Part shown: positions 35,676 through 46,080 of the stretch, piece by piece
Numbering within the stretch: position 1 is the first letter of the stretch
Layout of the letters: each line of letters begins with the position of its first letter
Assembly: GCF_023898315.1 (NCBI RefSeq)
Contig: NC_064619.1
Location: 478,805,376-478,869,375, forward strand
Source: Schistocerca nitens
Lineage: Eukaryota; Arthropoda; Insecta; Orthoptera; Acrididae
Length of the DNA: 64,000 nucleotides
Reading direction: 5' to 3'
Notes under the pieces: model-generated
What the model was told of the DNA's origin: nothing
The model's input: only the letters and a program-made list of their open reading frames with translations
Database searches by the model: none
Translations under genes and position numbers: made by a program

Positions 35676-35765
35676 TAATTATCCCCTCCAAAAATAAACA
35701 TATAAATAAACAAAACGAATAATTATCCCCTCCAAAAATAAACACATAAATACACAAAACACCGA
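35676..35765. repeat. 45-bp tandem duplication in the LTR element leader
   Basis: AATTATCCCCTCCAAAAATA occurs at 35676 and 35720, each followed by AACAYATAAATAMACAAAAC. It sits between the upstream LTR and the gag-like region. Confidence 0.8.
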
Positions 35766-36046
35766 AGGTATCTCATGTACACATGGGTTCGATATACCGC
35801 ACAGAGCTACACAGGATGCTTGCACAATAGGCCTTACCTTACTTATTTTTCTTTCTCGCAATCCTTTTTCTTTTCTACACTTTTTCCTCTCCAGATCTCC
35901 TCAGGGTGTGGTTTTGTTGTTGTACATGTAAAAGAATTCATATTAGCATTAATATTTTACAACAATTAGACACATACATAATTACATTCAGTACAATGGA
36001 ATCATATTAATCGGGCCCCAAAGTTGCGGCGCCAATCTCGCGTCCG

Positions 36047-37018
36047 TCGGCCCTCGTAATTAAATATATATATTATTATTGTTATTATTATTTTTTGATT
36101 GCTGCCAACTTACGTTGTGGGCCTTAATAAACATGATATGTCATTTAATTTTGATTTTACGATTAAATGCTTTCCTGAAGTTCTCCATTTTAGCAATATT
36201 AATCTTAAATTATTTGTTACGTTAATGAATGTTAGACTCGCTGAATCTTAAAACATGAGCATATAAGTTGTACAATGTAATAAACTTTTCATATTAATTT
36301 CCTCGGCTAGTCAGTTCACTTTAAAGCAATAAATCTTTAGTTATTAATTAAAATTGCGGCCCACACACGCGCGAGAGTATTTTTCTTACCTCCGTTAACC
36401 AATGTATTGTAGTCAGAGTCCTGGCTCTGGGTCTCGGCTATGGTACTGAAAATAAGAATCTTAAAGCTAAGTATTTTCTGCAACGTCGGGCGGCTGTGGA
36501 GAAAAATTAATATTATGTTAATAGCGGGCGAGTTTTCCGCTTCCGCTAATTTTTCATAAGTTAATATCGCCACGTAATGGCGTCGTTGGCTGCATCGGCC
36601 GCTGCGATTGTTGAACTGTAAATTACTTGAATGCAGGTTAATTCAAGGAAGGCGGGCATGAAATCGGGATCACCTCTTACAAATTAAAAGTGCACAATAA
36701 TATTAAATCAGTATATTATATGCTTAACTCATACAAATATCCTTACATTTGCCAGCACTCACAAGATGTCCGTCGATGCACATTAAAGACTAGAGAAAAA
36801 GTGAAGACGACTAAAAAAATTATCAAAAGAGCGTATCTTGTCGTCTCTTTAGATCAATTTGTTATATTTCTTTGCATTGCATTTCTTTGCATTTCTCGAC
36901 AGAGAAATTATTGTTTTACGGCTACATGAAAAAAAAAATATATTATTTAATTTATGAATGTCTTTTCTTCATAAATATTGTTTTTAAGTCTTTTAGTAAT
37001 ATGGCACTGGGGACGCTA
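36047..37018 (-). repeat. Right LTR (5' LTR in element orientation)
   Basis: Full-length match to 29351-30322. A primer-binding-site-like TGGCGCCGCAACTTTGG on the minus strand begins about a dozen bases inside. The right flank is the start of CR1-B head copy 3. Confidence 0.85.
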
Positions 37019-37431
37019 TATGCCTTGCGGAATATGTATTTAGATGTAGGCTTCTGTGTGTAGCATTATTAGGACAAGTCGTAGTTCTTGATAGTTGTGC
37101 CATAGTTCTGGAGTTGTTTGTACAAAATTTCAATAGTTCTGCAGAATTTAGCGAAGAAAACAACAATACTCGAAAAAATTTTGGTATGGACGCCATTCTT
37201 TGCCAGTTTTCGCAAAAAGCAAATTCGTTTAACAGTTCTGTGGACAGTTCTGAACAGAACCCCAAGATCAGCCCGTCTTTATTTTGCTTGTTAGTTTGAA
37301 TGTCTGTAAAAGTTTCAATAATTCATATCAGTTCTTGTTCACTTAATTTTACGTTTTACTGAACTTTATTGGAAGCGGCAAGTATGTAAGGGGACGATCG
37401 TAACGTCTGCAAGATAGCGTCGCGTGTAGAA

Positions 37432-38730
37432 GTGTGTATAAATAGTTCCACGGTAAACGGCTACATATCGAGTATAAATTGTATAAAGTGCAATAACTAC
37501 ATCGCGAAAGGTATCAAGTTATGTGCAGTGTCGCAAAAATGGATTCATACAAAGTGTTTCGCGGGAACGGAAGAATGGGACGCAAAATGTGACTGTGGCA
37601 TGGAATGCTGCGATCTACTAACGGTAGCTTTGTCAAGATACGATAACTGCATAGAAGAAAGTGTTACTACATCGCTTTAGCAAGACCTTGTGCTTGCAAA
37701 TCGTTACGTAAATAAGTTAGAGAAACTGATAAAGCAGCGGAATTATGACGATTTAAAAAACGAGTGTATTGAAAACATACCGGCAATTTTTGTTTCAAAC
37801 AAAACTTCTGCTAGTAGTAAACGAAATCTTTCTGGCGGTATGACATCGTCAGTAAATAGAGTGCAAAGAAAAACGGGTAATAAAGACACGACAGGACGAA
37901 ATGTGAACTCAAAAAATAAGACAAGTGAAAGTGAATCTGGATCATCTGTGTGTTCTAACGACAGAAGTGTTTCTCCAAAGTGTACTATAAAAACGACGGA
38001 ACGAGGGCACCTGGAGAACAACAGATATCAAGTCTGTGTATTAGGTGATAGTCATGCAAAGGGTGTGGCACAAATAATAAATGATCGGCAGTCGCAATTC
38101 AGAGTAACAGCCATTGTCAAACCTGGTGCTCCCCTTAATGAAATAGTAAATAATTGTGAAAACTTAGTTAAGACTGGAACATGCTGTGTGCTAATAGGTG
38201 GAGCAAATGACATATACAAAAATGAAAGCCAACTAGCGACAAGGGCACTTCAAACAACTCTAAAAAAGCTGTCAGATCTAAATTTAAAGGTTCTCGTTGT
38301 AAGTGTGCCACATAGACATGATCTAATCGAGGAATCATGTGTAAACAAAGAAATAAAGTCAACAAATAATAAATTCGGGAAGATCTGCTGTGCTTTTAAG
38401 TGTGCAACTTTTGTGGATGCAAACAGCTCAGTGAGAAATCATTTCACGAGGCATGGACAGCACAGGAACTATTATGGAAAAAAGGTGATGGGTGAAAAGA
38501 TACTAGAAGAAATAAGCCGCATAACAGTAGAAAAGTTCCCTAAAATCCCACTCCAAATGAGGACGGAAGCAGAAGAAATGAAAACCTTAACAAGAGCAAC
38601 ATTTGCTGAAGCACTGAAAACATCATCATCTGCTATTGCAAATATTAAAATGTCATCAGCTGCCACAGCTAGTATAAACAATCAATCAGCATCATCCACT
38701 TCAAGTAGGAAAAGCATCAGAAGCAAGTAA
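37432..38730 (+). pseudogene. CR1-B ORF1: PHD-like finger plus SGNH esterase
   Basis: The zinc-finger part (37432-37676) has CIKCNNYIAKGIKLC, WIHTKC, then CDCGMECC. After a stop (TAG at 37677) the frame from 37690 continues with a Lys/Ser-rich linker, then YQVCVLGDSHAKG (nucleophile Ser, GDSH block), VLIGGANDIY (block III) and RHGQHRNYYGKK (block V His). This is an SGNH-hydrolase/esterase as known from CR1 ORF1 proteins, and a Ser/Ala-rich tail ends at 38730. Such domains are thought to act on acylated lipids or proteins in particle assembly, but the role is unproven. No ATG precedes the finger in frame; the first upstream in-frame codon is a TAA in the leader. The intact esterase block could be expressed alone. 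Confidence 0.85.
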
Positions 38731-38750
38731 CCTGTGGTACAACAGGATTT

Positions 38751-41700
38751 TTGGTATCCAGCCATAATGAAAACTCCAAGATAACAGTGTTAAACGAAAG
38801 GAGAAATACCACCAGTGCTCACTTCCCTGTTCTAAAGATTATGACTCTAAATGTGCAGTGCCTCAAGAACAAATATTGTGAACTTGAAATAGCAGTAAGT
38901 AACACCCAACCTGATGTCTTGTGTATTACAGAACATTGGTGTAAGGACGAAGAAATTAGTAGTATTCATATTAATCCATTTAAACTGGCAAATAATTATA
39001 GTAGGAAAATTGCAAAAGGTGGTGGAGTCGGTATTTACCTTAGACAAGAGTTAGAATTTAAAAAGAGATGTGAAGCAGAGAACTTAAGTATTGAAAAGTT
39101 TTTTGAAGCAGGTGCTGTCCAGCTATATGGCCTGATGAAAAAAGTCATAGTCATAACAGTGTATAGGTCACCATGTGGAAACATAGAAGTCTTTTTTGAT
39201 AAATTAGAATTGTTGCTAAATACTATTTACAAAAAAGAAACTGTGATTATTCTTTGTGGTGATTTCAATATTAATCTTCTAGTTGAAAGTCAACAAAAAA
39301 GGCAATTTTTGGACATATTAAAGAGTTTCAACATGTCACCACACATAAACAATTCAACTAGAATAACAAACACCTCCAATAGCCTCATAGATAACATTTT
39401 CTCAAATATGTCAGAAACTGACATAGAGGTAACAAACATAGATTTAGGATTGTCTGACCACAATGCTCTCACCATTGAAATCCCTTTAAGGTCAAAGGAA
39501 GATAAAGGTGTAAATAATATTTACAAAAGAAACTTCTCTGTGGACAGCTGTCATCAGTTCATAAGTATCTTAGAAAATGAAAATTAGTTAGATGTTATGA
39601 AACAGTCAAGTACAGATGAGGCATATAGTGTATTTGCATCGATTTATATGATGAACTTTGAGATGTGTTTTCCAAAGAAACTGACCAGAGTCAAGTCTAC
39701 TGGATACATAAATTCAAGTTCTTGGATGACTCTTGGAATTAAGAAATCATGTGAAAACATGAAAAAACTGAATTCAGAGTTGAGGAAGTGTACAAATATT
39801 GATTTTATAGAACATGTAAAGAGGTATAGGAAAATATACTGCAGAGTAATTGCAAATGCAAAGTTATTAAGTAATAATATGGAAATAAAACAGTCTAGAA
39901 ATAAAACTAAAATAGCATGGGAAATTGTGAGAAAAGAAACTGGGGTACCTACCAAAGACAAGGAAATTATTCTAAAAGATGAGGAGAATAAAATGGTAGA
40001 TAAATATGCCATGCCTAATTATATAAATAATTACTTTTTAAATGTACCCCAGACATTAAGCAGGAATCTTGGGGAGCAGATTAAGATGGAAGCACCCAAG
40101 GCAGCCAGCAGTATGATGGCAGTTCCAACAAACGAAAAGGAAGTTTTAAAAGTGATTAAAAGTCTGAAGTCCAAGATGTCAGCTGGAGTAGATGAGGTGC
40201 CAATAATATTAGTAAAGAAAACAGCTAATCAGATAGCGAAACCATTGGCGCACATAGCAAACTTGTCAATGGCTGAGGGCGTGTTTCCACAAAAACTGAT
40301 AATTTCTAAAGTCATTCCCCTGTTGAAAAAGGGTGATAAACTTAAAATAGAAAACTACAGACCTGTCTCACTCCTCCCAGCTTTCTCTAAAGTTTTAGAG
40401 ATACTAATGAAATATAGAGTCACACATTATCTTATTATGCACAATCTGATAAACAGGAATCAGCATGGATTTCAAGCTGGGAGAAGTACCGAAACAGCTG
40501 TACTAGAATACACAAAAAAAAGGTTCAAATGGCTCTGAGCACTATGGGACTCAACTGCTGAGGTCATAAGTCCCCTAGAACTTAGAACTACTTAAACCTA
40601 ACTAACCTAAGGACAACACACACATCCATGCCCGAGGCAGGATTCGAACCTGCGACCGTAGCGGTTGCGCGGTTCCAGACTGTAGTGCCAGAACCGCTCG
40701 ACCACCAGCGGCCGGCAATACACAAAAGAAATAATCACTAAATTGGAAGAGGGAAATAGTGTAGTTGGGATAAATCTAGATTTGTCAAAAGCCTTTGACA
40801 CTGTTGACCACAGCATACTTTTGAAAAAGCTTGAAGCTATAGGTATCAGAGGACCGGTAAAAAAGTGGTTTGAGTCTTATCTGGAAAAGAGGATGCAGGT
40901 GGTTGAAATTACAGCACAAAATATTAATCAAAAAATTGAACTAAGATCAGATCCAAGGGACGTCACAGTAGGAGTACCCCAAGGAAGTGTATTAGGCCCC
41001 TTGCTGTTCCTCATTTACATTAATGATATTCAGGTGTCAGAGAGAAAAGCTAGAATCATGTTATTTGCTGATGATACTAGTTTAATAGTTAGTGATATGA
41101 AGTAGTCATTGCACAGTACTGTGGACCATGTCCTACAAGATATACAAAAATGGTTTAGTGCTAAGAAGCTAACACTGAATGCAAAAAAAAACTAATTATG
41201 TGCAATATGGAAAAATAAGTGAACAGGACGACCTAAATCCCACCATGGAGGGCAAACAACTTGAAAGAGTACAGTGTGCAAAATTCCTGGGTATGCACAT
41301 TGATGAGAAGATTAATTGGAAGGACCATGTTGTGAACTTAGCACTAAAACTAAATTCAGCATGTTTTGTGCTTAGAATAATTTCAAGAGTTTGTAGTAAT
41401 GACTGTACCAGATTAGTATATTTTGGCTATTTTCAGTCCATTGCATCCTATGGGATAGTATTCTGGGGAAAAACAAATTGTCGTCTAAATGAGATTTTCA
41501 AATTGCAAAAACCTGCTATTCGGATAATGACCCACAGCCCACCTCAAACACATTGTAGACCCCTTTTTAAAGCATTGAAAATTTTAACAATTCCATCATT
41601 ATACATTCTGAAATGTCTGTTGGTGATCAAAAGAAATCAGGACAAAATGAAAACCAATACAGACTTCCATAATTACGACACACGGCAATGTAAAGATCTC

Positions 41701-41889
41701 CACATACAAGCTGTAACAAGGACCAGAAGCCAGAAACGTGTATGTAATCAAGGCATCAAACTTTTTAATGCACTACCAAAACATATCAAAGAGCTGGAAA
41801 ATGAGGATAAATTTAAAACTGTTCTAAAGAACCACATGCTTGACAAATGCTATTACAGCATAAGTGAATATCTCTGCGTAACTGTATAA
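38751..41889 (+). pseudogene. CR1-B ORF2: AP endonuclease and reverse transcriptase
   Basis: The endonuclease (38751-39587) has MTLNVQCLKNK, CITEHWCKDEE, ITVYRSPCGN, CGDFNINLL and GLSDHNALTIEI, the full set of APE blocks. After TAG at 39585 the same frame holds the linker and RT N-part (39597-40517: SAGVDEVPIILVKK, IENYRPVSLLPAFSKVLE, NQHGFQAGRSTETAV). A SINE follows, then [40 protein letters not shown] and LFADDTSLIV (catalytic FADD near 41065). A stop at 41103 and a frameshift near 41190 precede the thumb and C-terminal block (41190-41889, KFLGMHIDEKINWKDH). All catalytic motifs persist, so the copy died recently. Confidence 0.92.
40518..40716 (-). mobile_element. tRNA-derived SINE (Leu-like head) inside CR1-B RT
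   Basis: It is flanked by perfect AATACACAAAA copies (40507-40517 and 40717-40727). In minus orientation it reads GCCGGCCGCTGGTGGTCGAG, then the tRNA boxes (GCGCAACCGCTACGGTCGCA, GGTTCGAATCCTGCCT) and the shared tail ending CATTTGAACC. Confidence 0.95.
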
Positions 41890-42118
41890 AATATATGTTT
41901 AAGTTAATGTGACAAATGAAATTACATCAGTGCATAATAAATTATGTTATAAAAACACTTATTAGTTGTATATTGTATTAAACATAAGATAGATTAATAT
42001 GAATTCAGCACAGATACAAATTTTGTAAAGATATTATATAGTTGTTAAAATGTACCCTGACAAATCCTATATCACAAATGTGATCATTGGGATGATAATA
42101 AATAAATAAATAAAAGCT

Positions 42119-44066
42119 TTATCGAAAATCCCAATAACCGTTTTTGTGGCGATAATAGTTTATGAGATAAATTGATTTAATGTGGGACACACTTTCTCTA
42201 CATATTCGTTCAACAGTTCTGATGACAGTTCTGGACACCACTTGAAGAGTTGTATCGAAAATCCTAGTAGCATTTTTTTGTACAGGTAATGCAACAGGTA
42301 ATTGCAACTTAATTAGGAACCCCATAAGAGCTCCTACTGTGAAGCTAGCACCCTTTTCTTCGGAAATATATATATTTTTCAGAATTCTTGATAGATATGT
42401 CATGGTTCTACAGTTCTTTGTACAAAATTTGAATAGCTCTGCTGAATTTAGCGAAGAAAACCATAATAGTCGAGAAAATTTTGGTATCGAAACCATTCTT
42501 TGTCGATTTTCGCAAAAAATAAATTCGTACAACAGTTTTGGCAGAAGTAAAGCTGTGAGGAGGGGCCGTGAGTCGTGCTTGGGTAGCTCAGATGTAGAGC
42601 ACTTGCCCGAGAAAGGGAAATGTCCGAGTTCGAGTCTCGGACCGGCACACAGTTGTAATCTGCCAGGAAGTTTCAGTTCTGAGGACAGATCTGAACAGAA
42701 CCCCAATAGTTCTATCGAATATCTTAATAACAATTTTTTGTGCAGCTAATAGTTTACGAGATAATTGCAATTTAAGGAGGAAACCTTTTCACTTACTATG
42801 AAGTTGGCACCCCTTTTTTCAGAAATATATATTTTTTTCGGAGTTCTTGATGGATATGCACAGTTCTAAAATTCTTTGTACAAAATTTGAATAGTCCTGC
42901 AGAATTTAGTGAAGAAAATAGCATTACTCGTAAAACTTTTCGTATCGAAACCATTCTTTGTCAATTTTCGCAAATAGTAAATTCGTACAACAGTTGTGAG
43001 GACAGTTCTGAACAGAACACCAAGAGTTCTATCGAAAATCCTAATAACATCCTTATGTGGCGATGATAGTTTATACGATAATTGCTTTAATGTTAGACCC
43101 ACGTCCTCGACAGAAAAAGATAAATTCGTACAACAGTTTTGATGAACAGTTCTGGATAACACCCCAAGACTTCTATCGATAATCATAATAATTGTTTTGT
43201 GGTGATAATAGTTTGCAAGATAATTGATTAATTGTGGGGCTCACTTTCTCTACAAGAAAAAAAGAAATTCGTACAACGGTTCTAATGACAGCTCTGGATA
43301 GCATTTTAAGAGTAGTATCGAAAATGCTAGTAACATATTTTGTGCAGGTAGTTGTTTACGAAGTAACTGCATTTAATAAGGAATGATTATGAGCATCTCC
43401 CGTGAAGTTTGCACCCCTTTTACGAGAAACATAATTTTTTTCATAGTTCTTGATCTGTATGCAATAGCTCTAGAGTTCCCTGCTCAAAACACGAATAGTT
43501 ATGCAGAATTTCAGGAAGAACACAAAATATTGGTAGAGTAAAAAATTATTTGTCAGTTTGGAAAAAAATAAATTTGTATAACAGTTCTGTTGGCAGTTCT
43601 AGAAAGCACCTGAAGAGTTGTATTGAAAATGTTAAGAACATTTTTGTGACGATAATAGTTTGTGTGATAATTGTTTTAATCTGATACTCACTTTCTCTAC
43701 GAAAACAAAATTCGTAGAACAGTTCTGATGACAGTTCTGAATAGCACCCACAGAGTTCTACCGAAAACTATAATAACATTTTTTATGACGATAACATTAT
43801 ATGAGATAATTACGTTAATGTGGGACTCACTTTTGTATGTAAAAGTAATAAATTCCTACAAAAGTTCTGATGGCATTTCTTAATAGGACCCCAAGAGTTC
43901 TACCGAAAACTGTAAAAACATTTTTTGTGGGGATAACGATTAATGAGATAATATCATTTACGAGAGACTCACTTGGTCTACATTATAATAAATTGTCACA
44001 ACCCCTTTGTTGAGAGTTCTTTGAAGAACACTCATAACATTTTTATGGTGCCAATGGTTTATGAAA
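42119..44066 (+). repeat. Degenerate satellite-like array (~320-bp unit with ~145-bp subunits)
   Basis: Units repeat TTTGTACAAAATTTGAATAG, GCAGAATTTAGYGAAGAAAA, TTCGYAAAAAATAAATTCGT, ACAACAGTTYTGAKGACAGT and GTTCTATCGAAAATCCTAAT. Recognisable starts occur near 42208, 42522, 42971, 43125, 43268, 43574, 43707, 43852 and 43992, giving spacings near 140-150 or 300 bp. A tRNA-type repeat interrupts it at about 42542-42673. The array begins just after the CR1-B tail. Part of the unit is the same sequence as the CR1-B leader (37054-37300). Confidence 0.8.
42542..42673 (+). mobile_element. tRNA-like repeat/SINE within the satellite array
   Basis: GCTTGGGTAGCTCAGATGTA and GTCCGAGTTCGAGTCTCGGA are tRNA A-box- and B-box-like, preceded by GCAGAAGTAAAGCTGTGAGG and followed by AATCTGCCAGGAAGTTTC. 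The satellite resumes with CAGTTCTGAGGACAG. The same family appears at 45430-45660 with different ends. It is not a functional tRNA: the D arm is damaged and no acceptor stem closes. Confidence 0.75.
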
Positions 44067-44068
44067 TA

Positions 44069-45427
44069 CACTCCTGGAAATTGAAATAAGAACACCGTGA
44101 ATTCATTGTCCCAGGAAGGGGAAACTTTATTGACACATTCCTGGGGTCAGATTCATCACATGATCACACTGACAGAACCACAGGCACATAGACACAGGCA
44201 ACAGAGCATGCACAATGTCGGCACTAGTACAGTGTATATCCACCTTTCGCAGCAATGCAGGCTGCTATTCTCCCCTGGCGCCTCAGTTGGACCAGCGTTC
44301 GTGCTGGACGTGCAGACCGCGTGAGACGACGCTTCATCCAGTCCCAAACATGCTCAATGGGGGACAGATCCGGAGATCTTGCTGGCCAGGGTAGTTCACT
44401 TACACCTTCTAGAGCACGTTGGGTGGCACGGGATACATGCGGACGTGCATTGTCCTGTTGGAACAGCAAGTTCCCTTGCCGGTCTAGGAATGGTAGAACG
44501 ATGGGTTCGATGACGGTTTGGATGTACCGTGCACTATTCAGTGTCCCCTCGACGATCAGCAGTGGTGTACGGCCAGTGTAGGAGATCGCTCCCCACACCA
44601 TGATGCCGGGTGTTGGCCCTGTGTGCCTCGGTCGTATGCAGTCCTGATTGTGGCGCTCACCTGCACGGCGCCAAACACGCATAGGACCATCATTGGCACC
44701 AAGGCAGAAGCGACTCTCATCGCTCAAGACGACACGTCTCCATTCGTCCCTCCATTCACGCCTGTCGCGACACCACTGGAGGCGGGCTGCACGATGTTGG
44801 GGCGTGAGCGGAAGACGGCCTAACGGTGTGCGGGACCGTAGCCCAGCTTCATGGAGACGGTTGCGAATGGTCCTCGCCGATACCCCAGGAGCAACAGTGT
44901 CCCTAATTTGCTGGGAAGTGGCGGTGCGGTCCCCTACGGCACTGCGTAGGATCCTACGGTCTTGGCGTGCATCCGTGCGTCGCTGCGGTCCGGTCCCAGG
45001 TCGACGGGCACGTGCACCTTCCGCCGACCACTGGCGACAACATCAATGTACTGTGGAGACCTCACGCCCCACGTGTTGAGCAATTCGGCGGTACGTCCAC
45101 CCGGCCTCCCGCATGCCCACTATACGCCCTCGCTCAAAGTCCGTCAACTGCGCATACGGTTCACGTCCACGCTGTCGCGGCATGCTACCAGTGTTAAAGA
45201 CTGCGATGGAGCTCCGTATGCCACGGCAAACTGGCTGACACTGACGGCGGCGGTGCACAAATGCTGCGCAGCTAGCGCCATTCGACGGCCAACACCGCGG
45301 TTCCTGGTGTGTCCGCTGTGCCGTGCGTGTGATCATTGCTTGTACAGCCCTCTCGCAGTGTCCGGAGCAAGTATGGTGGGTCTGACACACCGGTGTCAAT
45401 GTGTTCTTTTTTCCATTTCCAGGAGTG
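44069..45427 (-). mobile_element. Tc1-like DNA transposon
   Basis: TA flanks lie at 44067-44068 and 45428-45429. Terminal repeats begin CACTCCTGGAAATTGAAATA on the left, matching CACTCCTGGAAATGGAAAAA from the right end (two differences plus a short mismatch run). The length is 1359 bp, with one minus-strand transposase gene, the size expected of a complete Tc1-type element. Confidence 0.93.
44224..45183 (-). pseudogene. Tc1-like transposase, broken
   Basis: Starting at the ATG at 45183: MPRQRGREPYAQLTDFERGR and MREAGWTYRRIAQHVGREVS, the first helix-turn-helix. A TGA (about 45040-45042) then replaces the CGA expected after VSTVH. Further downstream are VLSDESRFCLG (first Asp region near 44720), LLFQQDNARPHVSRAT (second Asp near 44455) and SPDLSPIEHVWDWMKRRL (Glu, 34 residues on, DD34E spacing). 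The open part from 44727 to 44224 is intact. The first stop looks like CpG decay. The full product would be about 320 residues. The plus-strand ORFs here are antisense shadows. Confidence 0.88.
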
Positions 45428-45429
45428 TA

Positions 45430-45660
45430 GATTGTGTGTTCACTCTGCAGTGGGTGTCCGCCGATATGAAACTTGCTGGCAGATAAAAACTGTGTGCCGG
45501 ACCGGGTCTCTAACCCCAGGCTGTTGACGAAGTAATATCTTCACAATATCCTTTCTTCCAGGAGTGCTACTTTTGCAATTTTCGTAGGACAACTTCTGTG
45601 AAGTTTGAAACGCAAGAGAAGAGGTACTGCCGGAAATTCATCTGTGAGGACGGATCGTGA
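45430..45660 (-). repeat. Orthopteran tRNA-associated interspersed repeat
   Basis: CACTCTGCAGTGGGTGTCCG, GATATGAAACTTGCTGGCAG, AAAACTGTGTGCCGGACCGG, then TATCCTTTCTTCCAGGAGTG, CTTCTGTGAAGTTTGAAACG and GTACTGCCGGAAATTCATCT follow the order of a high-copy repeat whose tRNA-like core is seen at 42542-42673. It starts near the right edge of the Tc1 element. Confidence 0.65.
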
Positions 45661-46080
45661 ATTCTCACTTTTATTTTGGAATTATGTGAGACATAAACAA
45701 TGTTACAATGCACACTGCAGGACACAAGAAACTTATTTATTCGTACAAGGTAGCACCGGATGTAATACGGATTACCGAAAGTCCGGATAATGCGGAAATA
45801 TTCTACTAAATACAAAAAGTCTAAATGTTCAGCAATGTACAAATGCCGGTACAGCTTCTTAACACTGACTGTAGTAACTGTAGGTGGAAGTGTGGGATGT
45901 GCACACTTAGATGATTCAAAGAGAGAAGGCTCGTCAGTGCAAAACAAACAAATGGCTGAGAAAGCGCATACATTCACATGCGCCACTAACGAGATGGTGT
46001 CACACCTGTCGAGAAGCGCACCAGAGGTACATTGAGCCGTGGCGGGAGAGCTGTTGTCATGGTTACTATGCAACGTACTA

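Larger units (their letters stand above)
29351..37018 (-). mobile_element. Ty3/gypsy-like LTR element, gag-protease only
   Basis: LTRs lie at 29351-30322 and 36047-37018. The coding strand is minus, so the upstream LTR is the right one. Just inside it, at about 36010-36036, is a primer-binding-site-like TGGCGCCGCAACTTTGGGG. A gag-like region (about 33746-35622) and an aspartic protease region (32610-33494) follow. No reverse transcriptase, RNase H or integrase is recognisable in the ~2.3 kb before the other LTR, so the element is incomplete, with several breaks. The LTR pair differs by only a few percent by eye, so it is fairly young. Its flanks are a CR1-B head end on the left and a head start on the right. 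Confidence 0.85.
37019..42112 (+). mobile_element. CR1-like LINE (CR1-B), head plus body, near full length
   Basis: Head copy 3 (37019-37790) runs without a break into ORF1 (to 38730) and ORF2 (38751-41889), and ends in a GATAATAAATAAATAAATAA tail at 42093-42112. The damage is modest: a stop between the PHD and esterase parts of ORF1 (37677-37679), an in-frame TAG in ORF2 at 39585-39587, a second stop near 41103, a frameshift near 41190 and a SINE at 40518-40716. The short leader lacks an ATG for ORF1, unlike head copy 1. Confidence 0.9.

Noticed and set aside
42580-42652. Candidate tRNA gene
   Set aside because: A- and B-box-like sequences are present, but no acceptor stem closes and the D arm is damaged. 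It sits in a repeat also seen at 45430-45660.
44255-45486. Plus-strand ORFs of 100-174 residues
   Set aside because: They lie antisense to the Tc1 transposase; GC-rich codon use opens the opposite frames.
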